This document shows positions 1-6,584 of a stretch of 64,000 nucleotides of DNA, in pieces (the stretch's first letter is position 1; the number at the start of each line of letters is the position of its first letter). Below the pieces are notes generated by a model, which did not search any database, had not been told where the DNA came from, and saw nothing but the letters and a program-made list of their open reading frames with translations. This DNA comes from a virus: IMG/VR virus record IMGVR_UViG_3300044691_000355, positions 1 through 64,000 of that record; one strand, given 5' to 3'. The translations under genes were made by a program, and so were the position numbers.

Positions 1-1
1 C

Positions 2-142
2 TGCGGCATCTGGTTCCGATTGAAGTACGCGAAGGATGACCCTGACCTATTCCCCAAGGGCAAGTGGGCTACCTTGCAGCGTTTCGAGCAATTGATTGAG
101 CAGGCAGTACGCTCACAATCTGATGCCAGCGTGAAGCCTTGA
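2..142 (+). CDS. C-terminal fragment of an unrecognised protein
   Basis: An open frame enters from the left edge and ends at TGA 140-142, giving the last 46 residues of a protein whose start lies outside the window. The fragment is rich in charged and aromatic residues (starts CGIWFRLKYAKDD) and I do not recognise it. Its stop overlaps the TTG start of the next gene (TTGA), so the two are probably translationally coupled. Confidence 0.55.
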   Translation, partial: CGIWFRLKYAKDDPDLFPKGKWATLQRFEQLIEQAVRSQSDASVKP

Positions 143-345
143 GCGAGCGGCCGTATCAACGGATGAGCGTCTGCGAGCACCTTGTCTTGGGAATCTCTGG
201 CGGCGGCGTGTCGTTTTTGGCAGCATCGCTGATCGAACACTATTTCAAAGTGCCGCAATATGTGGTCCCCTTCATTGCTTTCATTCTCGGGGCGCAAGCC
301 GGGCGCGTCGGATTCGCGTGGTGGCTGCGGAGGCAACGCAAGTGA
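139..345 (+). CDS. Small membrane protein, holin-like
   Basis: 68 residues from a TTG start that overlaps the previous stop by the TTGA arrangement; an internal ATG at 163 is an alternative start. Two hydrophobic stretches (about residues 18-33 and 40-55) separated by a short polar turn, then a basic tail ending WWLRRQRK, make a two-helix inner-membrane protein. Size and topology fit a class II holin, but small phage membrane proteins of other function look the same, and the recognised lysis cassette is at 16-20 kb. Its stop overlaps the GTG of the next gene (GTGA). Confidence 0.5.
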   Translation: MSERPYQRMSVCEHLVLGISGGGVSFLAASLIEHYFKVPQYVVPFIAFILGAQAGRVGFAWWLRRQRK

Positions 346-527
346 TCATCACCGCTGAAATCTTTCAGATGCGCACAGGACAAGAGCCAGTGCACGACGA
401 CCTGGAGCGCGCCAACTGCCCGCTGGCGGGGACCTTCGGGCATTGGGGCTGCGGTTGGTGCGAACACAGCATCCCCGTATGGCAGTGCGCCGATTGCTCG
501 CTGCGGGCGGTTACGAAGGGGCGTTAG
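342..527 (+). CDS. Small Cys-rich protein, probable zinc knuckle
   Basis: 61 residues from a GTG start coupled to the upstream gene by GTGA. The second half carries Cys and His residues in the order C...H-W-G-C-G-W-C-E-H...C-A-D-C, a pattern typical of small zinc-stabilised phage proteins. No family recognised. The last bases overlap the end of the convergent leftward gene at 511-747, so this is the end of the rightward unit. Confidence 0.5.
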   Translation: MIITAEIFQMRTGQEPVHDDLERANCPLAGTFGHWGCGWCEHSIPVWQCADCSLRAVTKGR

Positions 528-747
528 CCAGTAAAATATCGGGCTCAAGCGCCTCATGGACCTTCCCCAGTATATCGACCCCAATGTTCGCCACTTCGGC
601 GAAGAGCGGGCTTCCATTGAAAGGGTCATCGAACTCCCTGAGAGCGACGGCGAGGCACATGAGCAACGCCTGGACGCGGCCGATATGTTCTCGCTGGGCT
701 TCAATCGTATCGATCAATTTCTTGTAGGTCTGTGGTAGGCGCTTCAC
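511..747 (-). CDS. Small helical protein, paralogue of the gene at 10098-10328
   Basis: 78 residues from a GTG start. Helical, with EAQREHIGRVQALLMCLAVAL in the first half and P-L-F-A-E-V-A-N-I-G-V-D-I-L towards the end. These two blocks align closely with the protein at 10098-10328 on the opposite strand (CLA-[VI]-A-[LM], P-x-x-[AP]-[ED]-VA-x-I, ALxP-[DN]). The two are clearly duplicated copies. Function unknown. This is the last gene of the leftward accessory unit. Confidence 0.6.
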   Translation of the reverse strand: MKRLPQTYKKLIDTIEAQREHIGRVQALLMCLAVALREFDDPFNGSPLFAEVANIGVDILGKVHEALEPDILLANAPS

Positions 748-819
748 GTATCACCTTCGGGCTGTTTTTGGCCCGCGCACCCTACTACGCATCGAATCCC
801 TTTCGATACTAAGACTTCC

Positions 820-1263
820 TTAGCCCGAATTGCGCAGGCGCTCGCAGATTTTAAGGTGACCGGCGAGCGCCTGATCCCACGTGCTATAGCGCTGGCAACC
901 GTCGCTCCAAATCCCCCGCCTCTCCCCATCCTCGTCCTTCCCCGGCTTGCCGATGAGGGTCATGGTCTCAAAGAGAATCGGCACACGGGGGCCGCCGGTG
1001 AAGTTGAAACCGTGATCGAGCCCTAAGAAGATGGTCGAAACCCAGTAGTCGCCGATCTGATCCTGCTGCACGATGCGGTTCGCGTGATCCTCAAACCATA
1101 ATGCCCACAGAATGAGATCGGGGCACGCCACTGGCTCGTGTCCGCGCAGGATGTATTTGCCGGTGATATTTTCTGGATCGAATCGGTACGGAAGATCGCC
1201 GAGTCTCTTGGCGACCTCATCCATCATCAACTTTATTTCGGCGAGTTGATCTTCGTCAGTCAT
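820..1263 (-). CDS. Conserved phage hypothetical protein
   Basis: 147 residues. The open frame extends further upstream, but the ATG at 1263 overlaps the preceding gene's stop (ATGA), so I chose it. Acidic N-terminus (MTDEDQLAEIKLMMDEV), an aromatic-rich middle (DLILWALWFEDHANRIVQQ) and a C-terminal half with WSDGCQRYSTWDQALAGH. No signal peptide or membrane segment. It looks like a soluble single-domain protein; function not recognised. Confidence 0.65.
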   Translation of the reverse strand: MTDEDQLAEIKLMMDEVAKRLGDLPYRFDPENITGKYILRGHEPVACPDLILWALWFEDHANRIVQQDQIGDYWVSTIFLGLDHGFNFTGGPRVPILFETMTLIGKPGKDEDGERRGIWSDGCQRYSTWDQALAGHLKICERLRNSG

Positions 1264-1469
1264 TGTGTGCGCGCCAGGTGCGGATGGTGCCCGCAAAAGT
1301 GATTGATAATCGCCTTCGCCATGCGCTCGGTCGCAGCCGCGCGTTGAGCTTCTGCTTCTGTCGAGCCCGCCTCCGGGAGGTCGCGAAGGCTCGCTTCGAT
1401 CACAGGCTCCGAGTGTTTCCACTCACACTCGGGGCACGACCAATCCATCGTCACCGTCAGCACTTTCAT
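1260..1469 (-). CDS. Small zinc-knuckle protein, paralogue of 3996-4226
   Basis: 69 residues. N-terminal C-P-E-C-E-W-K-H-S-E-P and C-terminal H-F-C-G-H-H-P-H suggest one bound zinc. The arrangement CPxC-[ED]-W-[KH]-H-x-EP, followed by ERxxxA and a C-terminal His cluster, is shared with the protein at 3996-4226, so the pair arose by duplication within this operon. The stop overlaps the next start by ATGA. Function unknown. Confidence 0.6.
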   Translation of the reverse strand: MKVLTVTMDWSCPECEWKHSEPVIEASLRDLPEAGSTEAEAQRAAATERMAKAIINHFCGHHPHLARTQ

Positions 1470-1488
1470 GCCGGGCGCAGCCGCCCGC

Positions 1489-1632
1489 CTACCTACGCAG
1501 GCGAGCAGCCACGATCACGGTTACCTGCAACGCGATCCACTTGGAGGCAACCACGATAAAGTGCCAAGCCGGGTGCCACGCAAGAGGCACCCAACCGGCT
1601 GCAACCGATTCGATGAAATCCTCTGGAGTCAT
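1489..1632 (-). CDS. Small amphipathic/membrane peptide
   Basis: 47 residues (starts MTPEDFIESVAAGWVPLAWH), too short for most gene finders. A Shine-Dalgarno-like AGGTGAT lies about 8 bases before the ATG. The second half is hydrophobic (FIVVASKWIALQVTVIVAAR) and could span the inner membrane, ending in basic residues. It fills an otherwise empty gap in a tightly packed operon. Function unknown. Confidence 0.45.
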   Translation of the reverse strand: MTPEDFIESVAAGWVPLAWHPAWHFIVVASKWIALQVTVIVAARLRR

Positions 1633-1700
1633 GACACATCACCTAGCGCCCTTTTTATGTTGCTGCATTTTGCAGGGCGCGGAGTCTACTTTGGTGTACC

Positions 1701-1937
1701 TCAAAATTCAACCTTATTTTGAGCACTGAGCACGTAGCGCTTCGCGGTCTTATCATAGGTCATCGCGCCGGGATGTCCGCGCATGTAAGTTCTGAGGTCA
1801 ACGGAGGCCTGCGGCTTCGAGATGCCGAACTTACGCTCAAGGTGCTCGCGATTGATGTAACCGAAGACGTACAGCGTCTCTGTAATCCATTGTTGCCGGT
1901 GTTGCTCATACCAGCGCACTAGCGAAAAATAATCCAC
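1701..1937 (-). CDS. Winged-helix DNA-binding protein, WYL-regulator N-terminal type
   Basis: 78 residues. The segment YINREHLERKFGISKPQAS followed by D-L-R-x-Y-x-x-x-H-P-G-x-x-x-Y-D-K-x-A-K-R-Y-V matches the winged helix-turn-helix found at the N-terminus of WYL-domain transcription regulators: recognition helix at KPQASVDL and wing at MTYDKTAKRYVL. Here the domain stands alone without a WYL sensor. It is therefore probably a small DNA-binding regulator. Overlaps the 25-codon gene upstream by 19 bases. Confidence 0.65.
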   Translation of the reverse strand: MDYFSLVRWYEQHRQQWITETLYVFGYINREHLERKFGISKPQASVDLRTYMRGHPGAMTYDKTAKRYVLSAQNKVEF

Positions 1938-1996
1938 AGCGCCAGCAGCATCACGGCAATGTCCCGCACGATTTCAAGGCCGCGCCTCAAGGTCAT
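1919..1996 (-). CDS. 25-residue membrane microprotein
   Basis: Encodes MTLRRGLEIVRDIAVMLLAL followed by W-I-I-F-R: a basic N-terminus and one hydrophobic helix. The ATG overlaps the stop of 1993-2274 (ATGA), and its end overlaps the start of 1701-1937. That coupling at both ends is the main argument that it is translated. Single-helix peptides of this kind are common in phage accessory operons. Function unknown. Confidence 0.4.
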   Translation of the reverse strand: MTLRRGLEIVRDIAVMLLALWIIFR

Positions 1997-2274
1997 AGCC
2001 ACGTCTCCACCAGAAACGGAGGATCGGTCTCGTCGCGCGGCATGCATATGAGACCTAAGTTCATCAGCGCCGCGCGCACAGTGTCAAGCTGCGCGTGCTC
2101 GAAATGAACGGTGAGCGGGCCGCCAAGCTTCGTGCTGAATGGTCGGACCACATACGAGTCAGGACAGTCGAGCGGATGATCGTAGATCGCCCACGTCAAT
2201 AGATCGCTGTCGGCTATCGCCTTGTTATGCAGTACGGCCAGACTGCTGCGACTGATGCGTATAGAGTGCATCAC
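1993..2274 (-). CDS. Hypothetical protein
   Basis: 93 residues, alternating hydrophobic and polar, ending LGLICMPRDETDPPFLVETWL. No motif recognised. The start overlaps the stop of 2271-2579 (ATGA). Soluble, probably alpha/beta. It carries a run of small regulatory-looking neighbours but its own role cannot be inferred. Confidence 0.6.
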   Translation of the reverse strand: MMHSIRISRSSLAVLHNKAIADSDLLTWAIYDHPLDCPDSYVVRPFSTKLGGPLTVHFEHAQLDTVRAALMNLGLICMPRDETDPPFLVETWL

Positions 2275-2579
2275 CGCTCACCTTCCAGGTACCTCACCGC
2301 CGCCTCTGCCGCCTGCCGTCGCGTGAGCGCCGGATCGTCCTCCATTCTACTGCCCCACACAAAACACGAGCAACGCCGCTGCTGATGCGCCACCGACCCG
2401 ATGATGCCGCGCATGAAACAGGCGCGGTGGAAGGGCTGCGCTCCTGGCGGAATCACCCACCCATCATCCCTGCTCTCGATGGGTTCACCGCAATGCACGC
2501 AAGTTTCACCCACCGGGGTGTCAACGTGCTCGGCATCGATATAGGCCGCAGAGTAGTAGCGCACGCCGAAGAATTTCAT
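2271..2579 (-). CDS. Small zinc-binding protein
   Basis: 102 residues. Central C-V-H-C-G-E-P-I...H-R-A-C-F is a four-ligand CxxC...HxxC zinc site (about residues 27-55); a second Cys pair (RCSCF) follows near residue 70. The C-terminus is helical and charged (RRQAAEAAVRYLEGER). Linked to both neighbours by ATGA overlaps. Resembles the treble-clef-like hypothetical proteins of phage accessory operons; function unknown. Confidence 0.6.
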   Translation of the reverse strand: MKFFGVRYYSAAYIDAEHVDTPVGETCVHCGEPIESRDDGWVIPPGAQPFHRACFMRGIIGSVAHQQRRCSCFVWGSRMEDDPALTRRQAAEAAVRYLEGER

Positions 2580-2950
2580 GCGCCATTCTCACGCGGCGGA
2601 TACCCCATCGCGGCGCGCTCGACTTCGATGAACGCCTCGATTTCCTCTCGCTCTGTCAGCATCGTGCCGATGGGCTCATCCGATCCGGGGAAATCGCACT
2701 CCACTAGATCATCGGCATCGACACCGAAAACCTGCCGGTCAAAGGTGATGAGGTTGTACCGCCCGGTGATATCGACGGTGACGGTGCCGTTCTCACGATA
2801 TGAGTGCAGCGTCACGCGGTGGCCTGTAGATTTCATGCGGTAGAGTCTATCCGGTGGCAGGCGCTTGCACATCCGCTGAATCACTGGCGGCCGGGTTTTG
2901 ACCCACTCTTCCCACGCGATCTGATCGAATTTCTCGGTTATCTTTGCCAT
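2576..2950 (-). CDS. Conserved phage hypothetical protein
   Basis: 124 residues from the ATG at 2950, which has GGGTGA just upstream; an in-frame GTG three codons earlier is possible. The N-terminus is basic-aromatic (AWEEWVKTRPPVIQRMCKRL), the middle has a beta-rich block (GHRVTLHSYRENGTVTVDI), and the C-terminus is acidic and helical (TEREEIEAFIEVERA). No catalytic motif seen. Overlaps the gene upstream by about 100 bases, more than any other pair in this operon, so one of the two may be mis-called. Confidence 0.6.
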   Translation of the reverse strand: MAKITEKFDQIAWEEWVKTRPPVIQRMCKRLPPDRLYRMKSTGHRVTLHSYRENGTVTVDITGRYNLITFDRQVFGVDADDLVECDFPGSDEPIGTMLTEREEIEAFIEVERAAMGYPPRENGA

Positions 2951-3089
2951 GCGCTTCACCCGCGATCCGTTTCAACCTCGAATATTCTTTCACGAATAAT
3001 TTGAAATCGCGCTCACTCAGAAACCCGTCGCGCCATTCGTAGAACTTCTCCCTCAGCGCCAGCGCCAATACGTCATTGGCGGTCTTCAT
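2847..3089 (-). CDS. Hypothetical protein, long overlap with the next gene
   Basis: 80 residues from the ATG at 3089, whose position is fixed by an ATGA overlap with the upstream stop. The first half (TANDVLALALREKFYEWRDG) looks like genuine protein. The last 35 residues are low in hydrophobicity and overlap the following gene in another frame. Possibly the tail is non-structured. Confidence 0.45.
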   Translation of the reverse strand: MKTANDVLALALREKFYEWRDGFLSERDFKLFVKEYSRLKRIAGEAHGKDNREIRSDRVGRVGQNPAASDSADVQAPATG

Positions 3090-3400
3090 GGCGAACAAGT
3101 CCACACGTCACACCCGCCTACGACCACGCCAGCATCCTCGACTGGCTCAAGCGTGTGAACATAGCCATTCTTCTCGACGATCCGCTGCATGCGCCCGAGC
3201 GGCGTAGGAACCGCCACAGCCTTGCCCTGCGCGTGGATCGCCGCGACCAGGGCCTTGAAGTTGCCCTTGGCTTTGCTCGTGATGAGCGACACCATGATGC
3301 GTTCTGGGAACTCCCACAGATAGCTGTCAGTGGTAAATCGGTCGGAGGTGAAGCCCAGCTCCTTCCCGCGCGCGCTATCGATGGCAATCATTTCGTTCAT
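3086..3400 (-). CDS. Small protein, possibly GNAT-like
   Basis: 104 residues. The centre reads like the core of a small acetyltransferase-like phage family: RIMVSLITSKAKGNFKALV, then G-K-A-V-A-V-P-T-P-L-G-R-M-x-x-I-V-x-K-N-G-Y near residues 58-80, where a conserved GxGxxxxP-type loop and a final NGY are often seen. I cannot show a clear acetyl-CoA loop, so this is a weak assignment. ATGA overlaps on both sides. Confidence 0.55.
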   Translation of the reverse strand: MNEMIAIDSARGKELGFTSDRFTTDSYLWEFPERIMVSLITSKAKGNFKALVAAIHAQGKAVAVPTPLGRMQRIVEKNGYVHTLEPVEDAGVVVGGCDVWTCSP

Positions 3401-3603
3401 GGCTTCTTCCGCAATCCATCCGCGAGCCGTTTGGCGTTCTCGCGATTCGCGGCATCGATGCGCGCCGCAAGCGCACGCAAGTTATTCGACGCAAGCGCCC
3501 CCTTGTTCCAGCCCGCTGGCCACCACAGCCACATGCCATCATCGCCCCGAATTAATTCCTGCCGGGCCACCATGAAATCCCATATTTCATCGCCTCGGTT
3601 CAC
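3397..3603 (-). CDS. Hypothetical protein
   Basis: 68 residues from a GTG that overlaps the upstream stop (GTGA); a longer frame running into the upstream gene was rejected for that reason. Aromatic-rich centre (GMWLWWPAGWNKGALASNNL) followed by a basic helix (AARIDAANRENAKRLADGLR). No family recognised. Confidence 0.55.
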   Translation of the reverse strand: MNRGDEIWDFMVARQELIRGDDGMWLWWPAGWNKGALASNNLRALAARIDAANRENAKRLADGLRKKP

Positions 3604-3791
3604 GAATCGATCCCATCCACCCAGTGCACCGTACCGCAGGAGAGGCACGTCCACTTCGCGTCTTCGTAGCCACCGTCGTTTGATTCCCACACCTGCACCC
3701 GATGATCCTTCAGTGCTTGCTCACGGCGGCAGAAAGTCTCCGCGACTGCCTCGCGCGTGAACGTGCCCTCCGATTCCGCCATTGGTTTCAT
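3600..3791 (-). CDS. Small protein with a CxxC...H zinc motif
   Basis: 63 residues from ATG 3791, five bases after the stop of the upstream gene. N-terminal half is helical (FTREAVAETFCRREQALKDH), the end carries W-T-C-L-S-C-G-T-V-H-W, a compact CxxCxxxH zinc site. An upstream in-frame extension would overlap the ribbon-helix-helix gene entirely and was not used. Confidence 0.55.
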   Translation of the reverse strand: MKPMAESEGTFTREAVAETFCRREQALKDHRVQVWESNDGGYEDAKWTCLSCGTVHWVDGIDS

Positions 3792-3796
3792 GTGCG

Positions 3797-3973
3797 TCAC
3801 GGCTCTGCCTTTTTCTTCTGCCGCAAGATTGATCTCGCACGCAAGATGCCAAAGGCGATGAGCACGTTGCACACCTCGCTCACCGACATATCGGCAATCT
3901 TCGCCACCTCATCGACGACTGCCATCTCATTGCGCGGCAGGCGCAAATCAAAAACGTGATTTTCTTTTTTCAT
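3797..3973 (-). CDS. Ribbon-helix-helix (Arc/CopG-like) DNA-binding protein
   Basis: 58 residues. The order strand-helix-helix is visible: HVFDLRLPRNEMAVVDEVAK, then I-A-D-M-S-V-S-E-V-C-N-V-L-I-A-F-G-I-L. The short strand FDLRLP would form the dimeric DNA-contacting ribbon, followed by an alpha-helix, the MSVSE turn and a second hydrophobic helix. It ends in a basic tail (RQKKKAEP). Such proteins are dimeric repressors, often autoregulatory. Short length hides it from ordinary gene finding. It sits 5 bases before the next gene. Confidence 0.6.
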   Translation of the reverse strand: MKKENHVFDLRLPRNEMAVVDEVAKIADMSVSEVCNVLIAFGILRARSILRQKKKAEP

Positions 3974-3995
3974 GGTCCCTTCGGTTGTGTCGCCT

Positions 3996-4226
3996 TCATT
4001 GCTTCACCTCCCTGACGATCACATCGCGCTGATTCTCTGGGTGCGCCAGCTCCAAGTGTGCAAACACCGCCGCATCGACGCGCTCCATGAGCTGCTCTTT
4101 CAAGATACGCGAGAGCCCGGCGGGGTCGGAGAACGCGCCCATCAGGCCGGACGGCATCGCCGACTCCGTATCCGGTTCATCGTGGTGCCAGTCGCACAGC
4201 GGACAGGAAACCCTCATAATTTTCAT
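3996..4226 (-). CDS. Small zinc-knuckle protein, paralogue of 1260-1469
   Basis: 76 residues from ATG 4226, which overlaps the upstream stop (ATGA). N-terminal S-C-P-L-C-D-W-H-H-D-E-P and a late HLELAHPEN provide Cys/His zinc ligands. The CPxC-[ED]-W-[KH]-H-x-EP signature and the ER-x(3)-A segment match 1260-1469, so the two are duplicates about 2.7 kb apart. Function unknown. Confidence 0.6.
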   Translation of the reverse strand: MKIMRVSCPLCDWHHDEPDTESAMPSGLMGAFSDPAGLSRILKEQLMERVDAAVFAHLELAHPENQRDVIVREVKQ

Positions 4227-4480
4227 GACTTGTGCAAATCCGCGACGATGGAAGTCGCCAGCTCCTGGGCTTCGATCTGCATTTGGCGAATGAAGTGAAC
4301 CGCCGCATCGACATCCATCGGCTGCGCCTCCATAAAGCGCTCGATCACACCCAGGGCTGCCGTATAGAAAGCGAACTTCGCTTTGCGCCGTTGCTCCACG
4401 CCGAAATCGGCGGGCAGCACATTGCGCTCGAATTCGCGCCAGTCTTCTAACAGGGTTTGCGCCACCATCTCTAGGCTCAT
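4223..4480 (-). CDS. Helical hypothetical protein
   Basis: 85 residues, nearly all helical, with EFERNVLPADFGVEQRRKAK and a C-terminal helix FIRQMQIEAQELATSIVADL. No motif recognised. Starts and ends in ATGA overlaps, so it is translated with its neighbours. Confidence 0.6.
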   Translation of the reverse strand: MSLEMVAQTLLEDWREFERNVLPADFGVEQRRKAKFAFYTAALGVIERFMEAQPMDVDAAVHFIRQMQIEAQELATSIVADLHKS

Positions 4481-4605
4481 ATGACTTTATCCCACATGCG
4501 CCAGCGCGCTTTGCCGTCGCGACTCTGATGAGGACGATCACGGTATAGGTGCCAGTTGGTGAATTTCCAGCGCCCGAGAACCACGCAAAAATAACGATGG
4601 ATCAT
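4477..4605 (-). CDS. 42-residue basic protein
   Basis: Starts MIHRYFCVVLGRWKFTNWHL and is rich in Arg, Trp and His. The frame fits the gap exactly: the ATG overlaps the upstream stop (ATGA at 4602-4605) and the stop overlaps the next ATG (4477-4480). That double coupling supports a real gene that is too short for usual thresholds. Function unknown. Confidence 0.55.
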   Translation of the reverse strand: MIHRYFCVVLGRWKFTNWHLYRDRPHQSRDGKARWRMWDKVI

Positions 4606-4961
4606 CGCGGCGCTTCCTTGACGGGAATGCTCTTCGCCTTCGCGATCCGCACCATGTGCGCGGTGCCACGCTCACCGGGGAAGGCCACCACAAGATCAGG
4701 ATTTAAGTCGAGCATGCGCTGGTTGCGAACGAGACCTGCGCGCGGGTTGTAGACACCGCCTACGATCCAGATCGCATCGCACGCGACGGGCTGAATGCCG
4801 TGCAAAATCGCCCAGCCGTGCGCGAGCTTGTCCGCGCCGCGAGCGTTGCCATGGATCACGTGCGTGATCGGATTCTCCTCAGTGCTCAAAAGGTCATCGA
4901 GAAAAAAGTGCAAATATTCCTTATCGCTGTACTCGCGTCCGCCGCACACCAACATTTTCAT
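4602..4961 (-). CDS. YspA-like SLOG-family protein (DUF2493)
   Basis: 119 residues, full length for the family. N-terminal strand-loop MKMLVCGGREYSDKE is the SLOG nucleotide-binding signature, followed by VIHGNARGADKLAHGWA and a C-terminal V-V-A-F-P-G-E-R-G-T-A-H-M-V-R-I-A segment typical of DUF2493/YspA. SLOG domains bind or process nucleotide-derived ligands. In phages these genes are common but their role is not settled; nucleotide sensing or counter-defence is inference. Confidence 0.8.
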   Translation of the reverse strand: MKMLVCGGREYSDKEYLHFFLDDLLSTEENPITHVIHGNARGADKLAHGWAILHGIQPVACDAIWIVGGVYNPRAGLVRNQRMLDLNPDLVVAFPGERGTAHMVRIAKAKSIPVKEAPR

Positions 4962-4964
4962 GGC

Positions 4965-5198
4965 TCACGCGGCGGGTTTGAAGCGAGATTTTGGAGGCCG
5001 CGAGCGCGGCGGCTCATCAGCGGCCGGACCGGCCTGCTCTAGCTTGATCTTCTCGTAAATCTCTTCCCGGTGCACGGCCACGTCTTTCGGTGCATCGACC
5101 CCGATGCGTACCTGACTGCCATTGACCGCCATCACCGTGACTTTCACGTGCGCGCCGATCATCAAAGACTCACCGACTCTTCGCGTCAATATCAACAT
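4965..5198 (-). CDS. csrA: CsrA/RsmA-type carbon storage regulator
   Basis: 77 residues. The first 60 are a canonical Csr[16 protein letters not shown], then [18 protein letters not shown] and [12 protein letters not shown]. Residues that bind GGA-containing mRNA loops in host CsrA (early L-T-R and late V-H-R-E-E-I) are present. The C-terminal 17 residues (rich in P, R, K) are an extra tail. The gene has a strong AAGGAGG Shine-Dalgarno, itself a GGA site that could allow autorepression. The protein may reshape host or phage translation. Confidence 0.9.
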   Translation of the reverse strand: MLILTRRVGESLMIGAHVKVTVMAVNGSQVRIGVDAPKDVAVHREEIYEKIKLEQAGPAADEPPRSRPPKSRFKPAA

Positions 5199-5244
5199 TC
5201 AAAATCCTCCTTGCGGATTTACTGGTGGTCCCTCAAACATTTTT

Positions 5245-5472
5245 CTAGGCCGGTCCGTCGGTGAACCCCACGACGCCGTAGCCTTCGAGCGTCACGATGT
5301 AGGTGTGCCACTTCACCCGCTCATCCCAGACGGGCTTGTCTTTATCGAACCACGCGTAGGGCTCGACGTGCAGCGCGGGGCCGATGTCTTGCCACCAATC
5401 AAACGGTGCCAGCAGCTTTTTGATGTGAGCCACGAGCGCCGCACGGTCGGGAAGCTCCACGAGTGTCTTCAT
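5245..5472 (-). CDS. Hypothetical protein
   Basis: 75 residues from ATG 5472; an in-frame GTG at 5511 would add 13 residues and has a weak GGGGA before it. Helix ELPDRAALVAHIKKLLAPFD is followed by a beta-rich half with WHTYIVTLEGYGVVGFTDG. Soluble. No family recognised. It precedes csrA by about 45 bases. Confidence 0.55.
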   Translation of the reverse strand: MKTLVELPDRAALVAHIKKLLAPFDWWQDIGPALHVEPYAWFDKDKPVWDERVKWHTYIVTLEGYGVVGFTDGPA

Positions 5473-5514
5473 GGATTCATCCAGGCCGCCGCGATGTTCC
5501 CGGAATTTCACGCT

Positions 5515-6240
5515 TCACAATTCCCCTTCAAGGGTTGCGAGGGCGAGGGTGATGAGGGCGACGCGCACCCTTTCGGACTTGGCCGTGAGCGCGTGCTTGA
5601 GGTATGAGACCGTGGCCTTGCCTCCGTGCCCTGCGCCGACGGTGGCGGCCTTGGGAGCATCCTGCGATGTCGCGGCCGTTGCCGCCAATTTCTTCTCGCG
5701 CGACTCCCAGTCGTAGACCGCGTGCTTAGGCAACTTTAAATCCTTGGCAATGTCGGCGGCACGTTCGCCCGCGTGATACCGCTTCAAGGCAGCGGTCTTA
5801 AGCTTCGCGCTGTATTTTTGGCTGCCGCTCTTCGCGGCGGGAGCGCGCTCGTGCTTAGGCTCCAGCTTTCGCTTCCAGTTGTACAGCATGCTGTTGTGTA
5901 TTTTCAGCTCATCCGCCAACTCTGTAGCAGACTCGCCCGCATCGAGGCGCTTGACCGCAGCGCGACGAAAATCGTCCGAGTACACCGTGCGCCCACCGGG
6001 CCCGAAGCTCACGCCCTTTCGACCGGACTTTTTTGAACCCTTTGCCTCGACAACCCAACGGCGCACGACGCTGCCGGAGATGCGCAACTCATCGGCCACC
6101 GCATTTGCTGCCTCGCCTTTCTTGACGCGCGCAACCACGCCCCGCTTGTAGTCATCGGAGAACTGACGTTTCTTACCCGCGACCGGCGGCCCGATGCCAT
6201 TCGCCTTGGAGGCGGTGCTTTCCGAGGTTTGCTCGCTCAT
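5515..6240 (-). CDS. Protein with three tandem transposase-type HTH domains
   Basis: 241 residues with three copies of an IS3/IS911-type helix-turn-helix at about residues 25-63, 86-125 and 140-180. Copy starts are F-S-D-D-Y-K-R-G-V-V, Y-S-D-D-F-R-R-A-A-V and Y-S-A-K-L-K-T-A-A-L. Each continues with [KDA]-x-GE-x-A-x-x-[VLI]-A-[DK]-[ED]-L and ends in a W-containing recognition helix. No DDE catalytic domain follows; linkers are basic. It is thus probably a DNA-binding or bridging protein built from transposase-like modules. The start overlaps the upstream stop by ATGA. Confidence 0.7.
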   Translation of the reverse strand: MSEQTSESTASKANGIGPPVAGKKRQFSDDYKRGVVARVKKGEAANAVADELRISGSVVRRWVVEAKGSKKSGRKGVSFGPGGRTVYSDDFRRAAVKRLDAGESATELADELKIHNSMLYNWKRKLEPKHERAPAAKSGSQKYSAKLKTAALKRYHAGERAADIAKDLKLPKHAVYDWESREKKLAATAATSQDAPKAATVGAGHGGKATVSYLKHALTAKSERVRVALITLALATLEGEL

Positions 6241-6479
6241 CGTCTAGCTTTCCTTTTACTGCGCCGTAATTGGCTCAAAGCCTCTTGCTGATCGATCCTA
6301 CGTTCCCGGCGGTGCGTGATCCGAAACAGGCTTCTAGTGTAGCGGTGATTACGGTCGAGGATTTCATCCGGCCTCAGCTTTTCATAGCGCGCCATCGATG
6401 CGCGGCAGTTCTTGCAATACCTTCGACGGCTATGCGTCGCCAGTATTTCCGGGCAATTTTCAGTCGGACACTTCGCCAT
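6237..6479 (-). CDS. Small basic zinc-binding protein, first gene of the leftward operon
   Basis: 80 residues. N-terminal C-P-T-E-N-C...Y-C-K-N-C gives a four-Cys site (about residues 4-25). The rest is strongly basic (RRERRIDQQEALSQLRRSKR), consistent with nucleic-acid binding. It is the promoter-proximal gene of the leftward accessory operon and is coupled to the triple-HTH gene by ATGA. Confidence 0.6.
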   Translation of the reverse strand: MAKCPTENCPEILATHSRRRYCKNCRASMARYEKLRPDEILDRNHRYTRSLFRITHRRERRIDQQEALSQLRRSKRKARR

Positions 6480-6554
6480 TCCTTAGTGCTCCTTGTTGTC
6501 TATACCGCATCCGAATTGCGCGCGTTTCCCTTGAATCCACCGATATGCACAGTT

Positions 6555-6584
6555 ATTCAAGTCCACCACGCTGTACTTTGTCAA
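6555..6584 (-). promoter_or_regulatory. Leftward sigma70-type promoter candidate
   Basis: Read on the minus strand: TTGACA at 6584-6579 (perfect -35), an 18-base spacer, then TTGAAT at 6560-6555 as -10. It lies about 75 bases upstream of the first leftward gene (start 6479). Confidence 0.45.

Noticed and set aside
1264-1422. N-terminal extension of the gene at 820-1263
   Set aside because: Arg/Gly-rich sequence overlapping the zinc-knuckle gene; the ATG at 1263 is fixed by an ATGA overlap.
1646-1680. GCGCCCT/AGGGCGC inverted repeat as terminator
   Set aside because: The 21-base loop and lack of a T tract make a terminator unlikely; may be an incidental stem.
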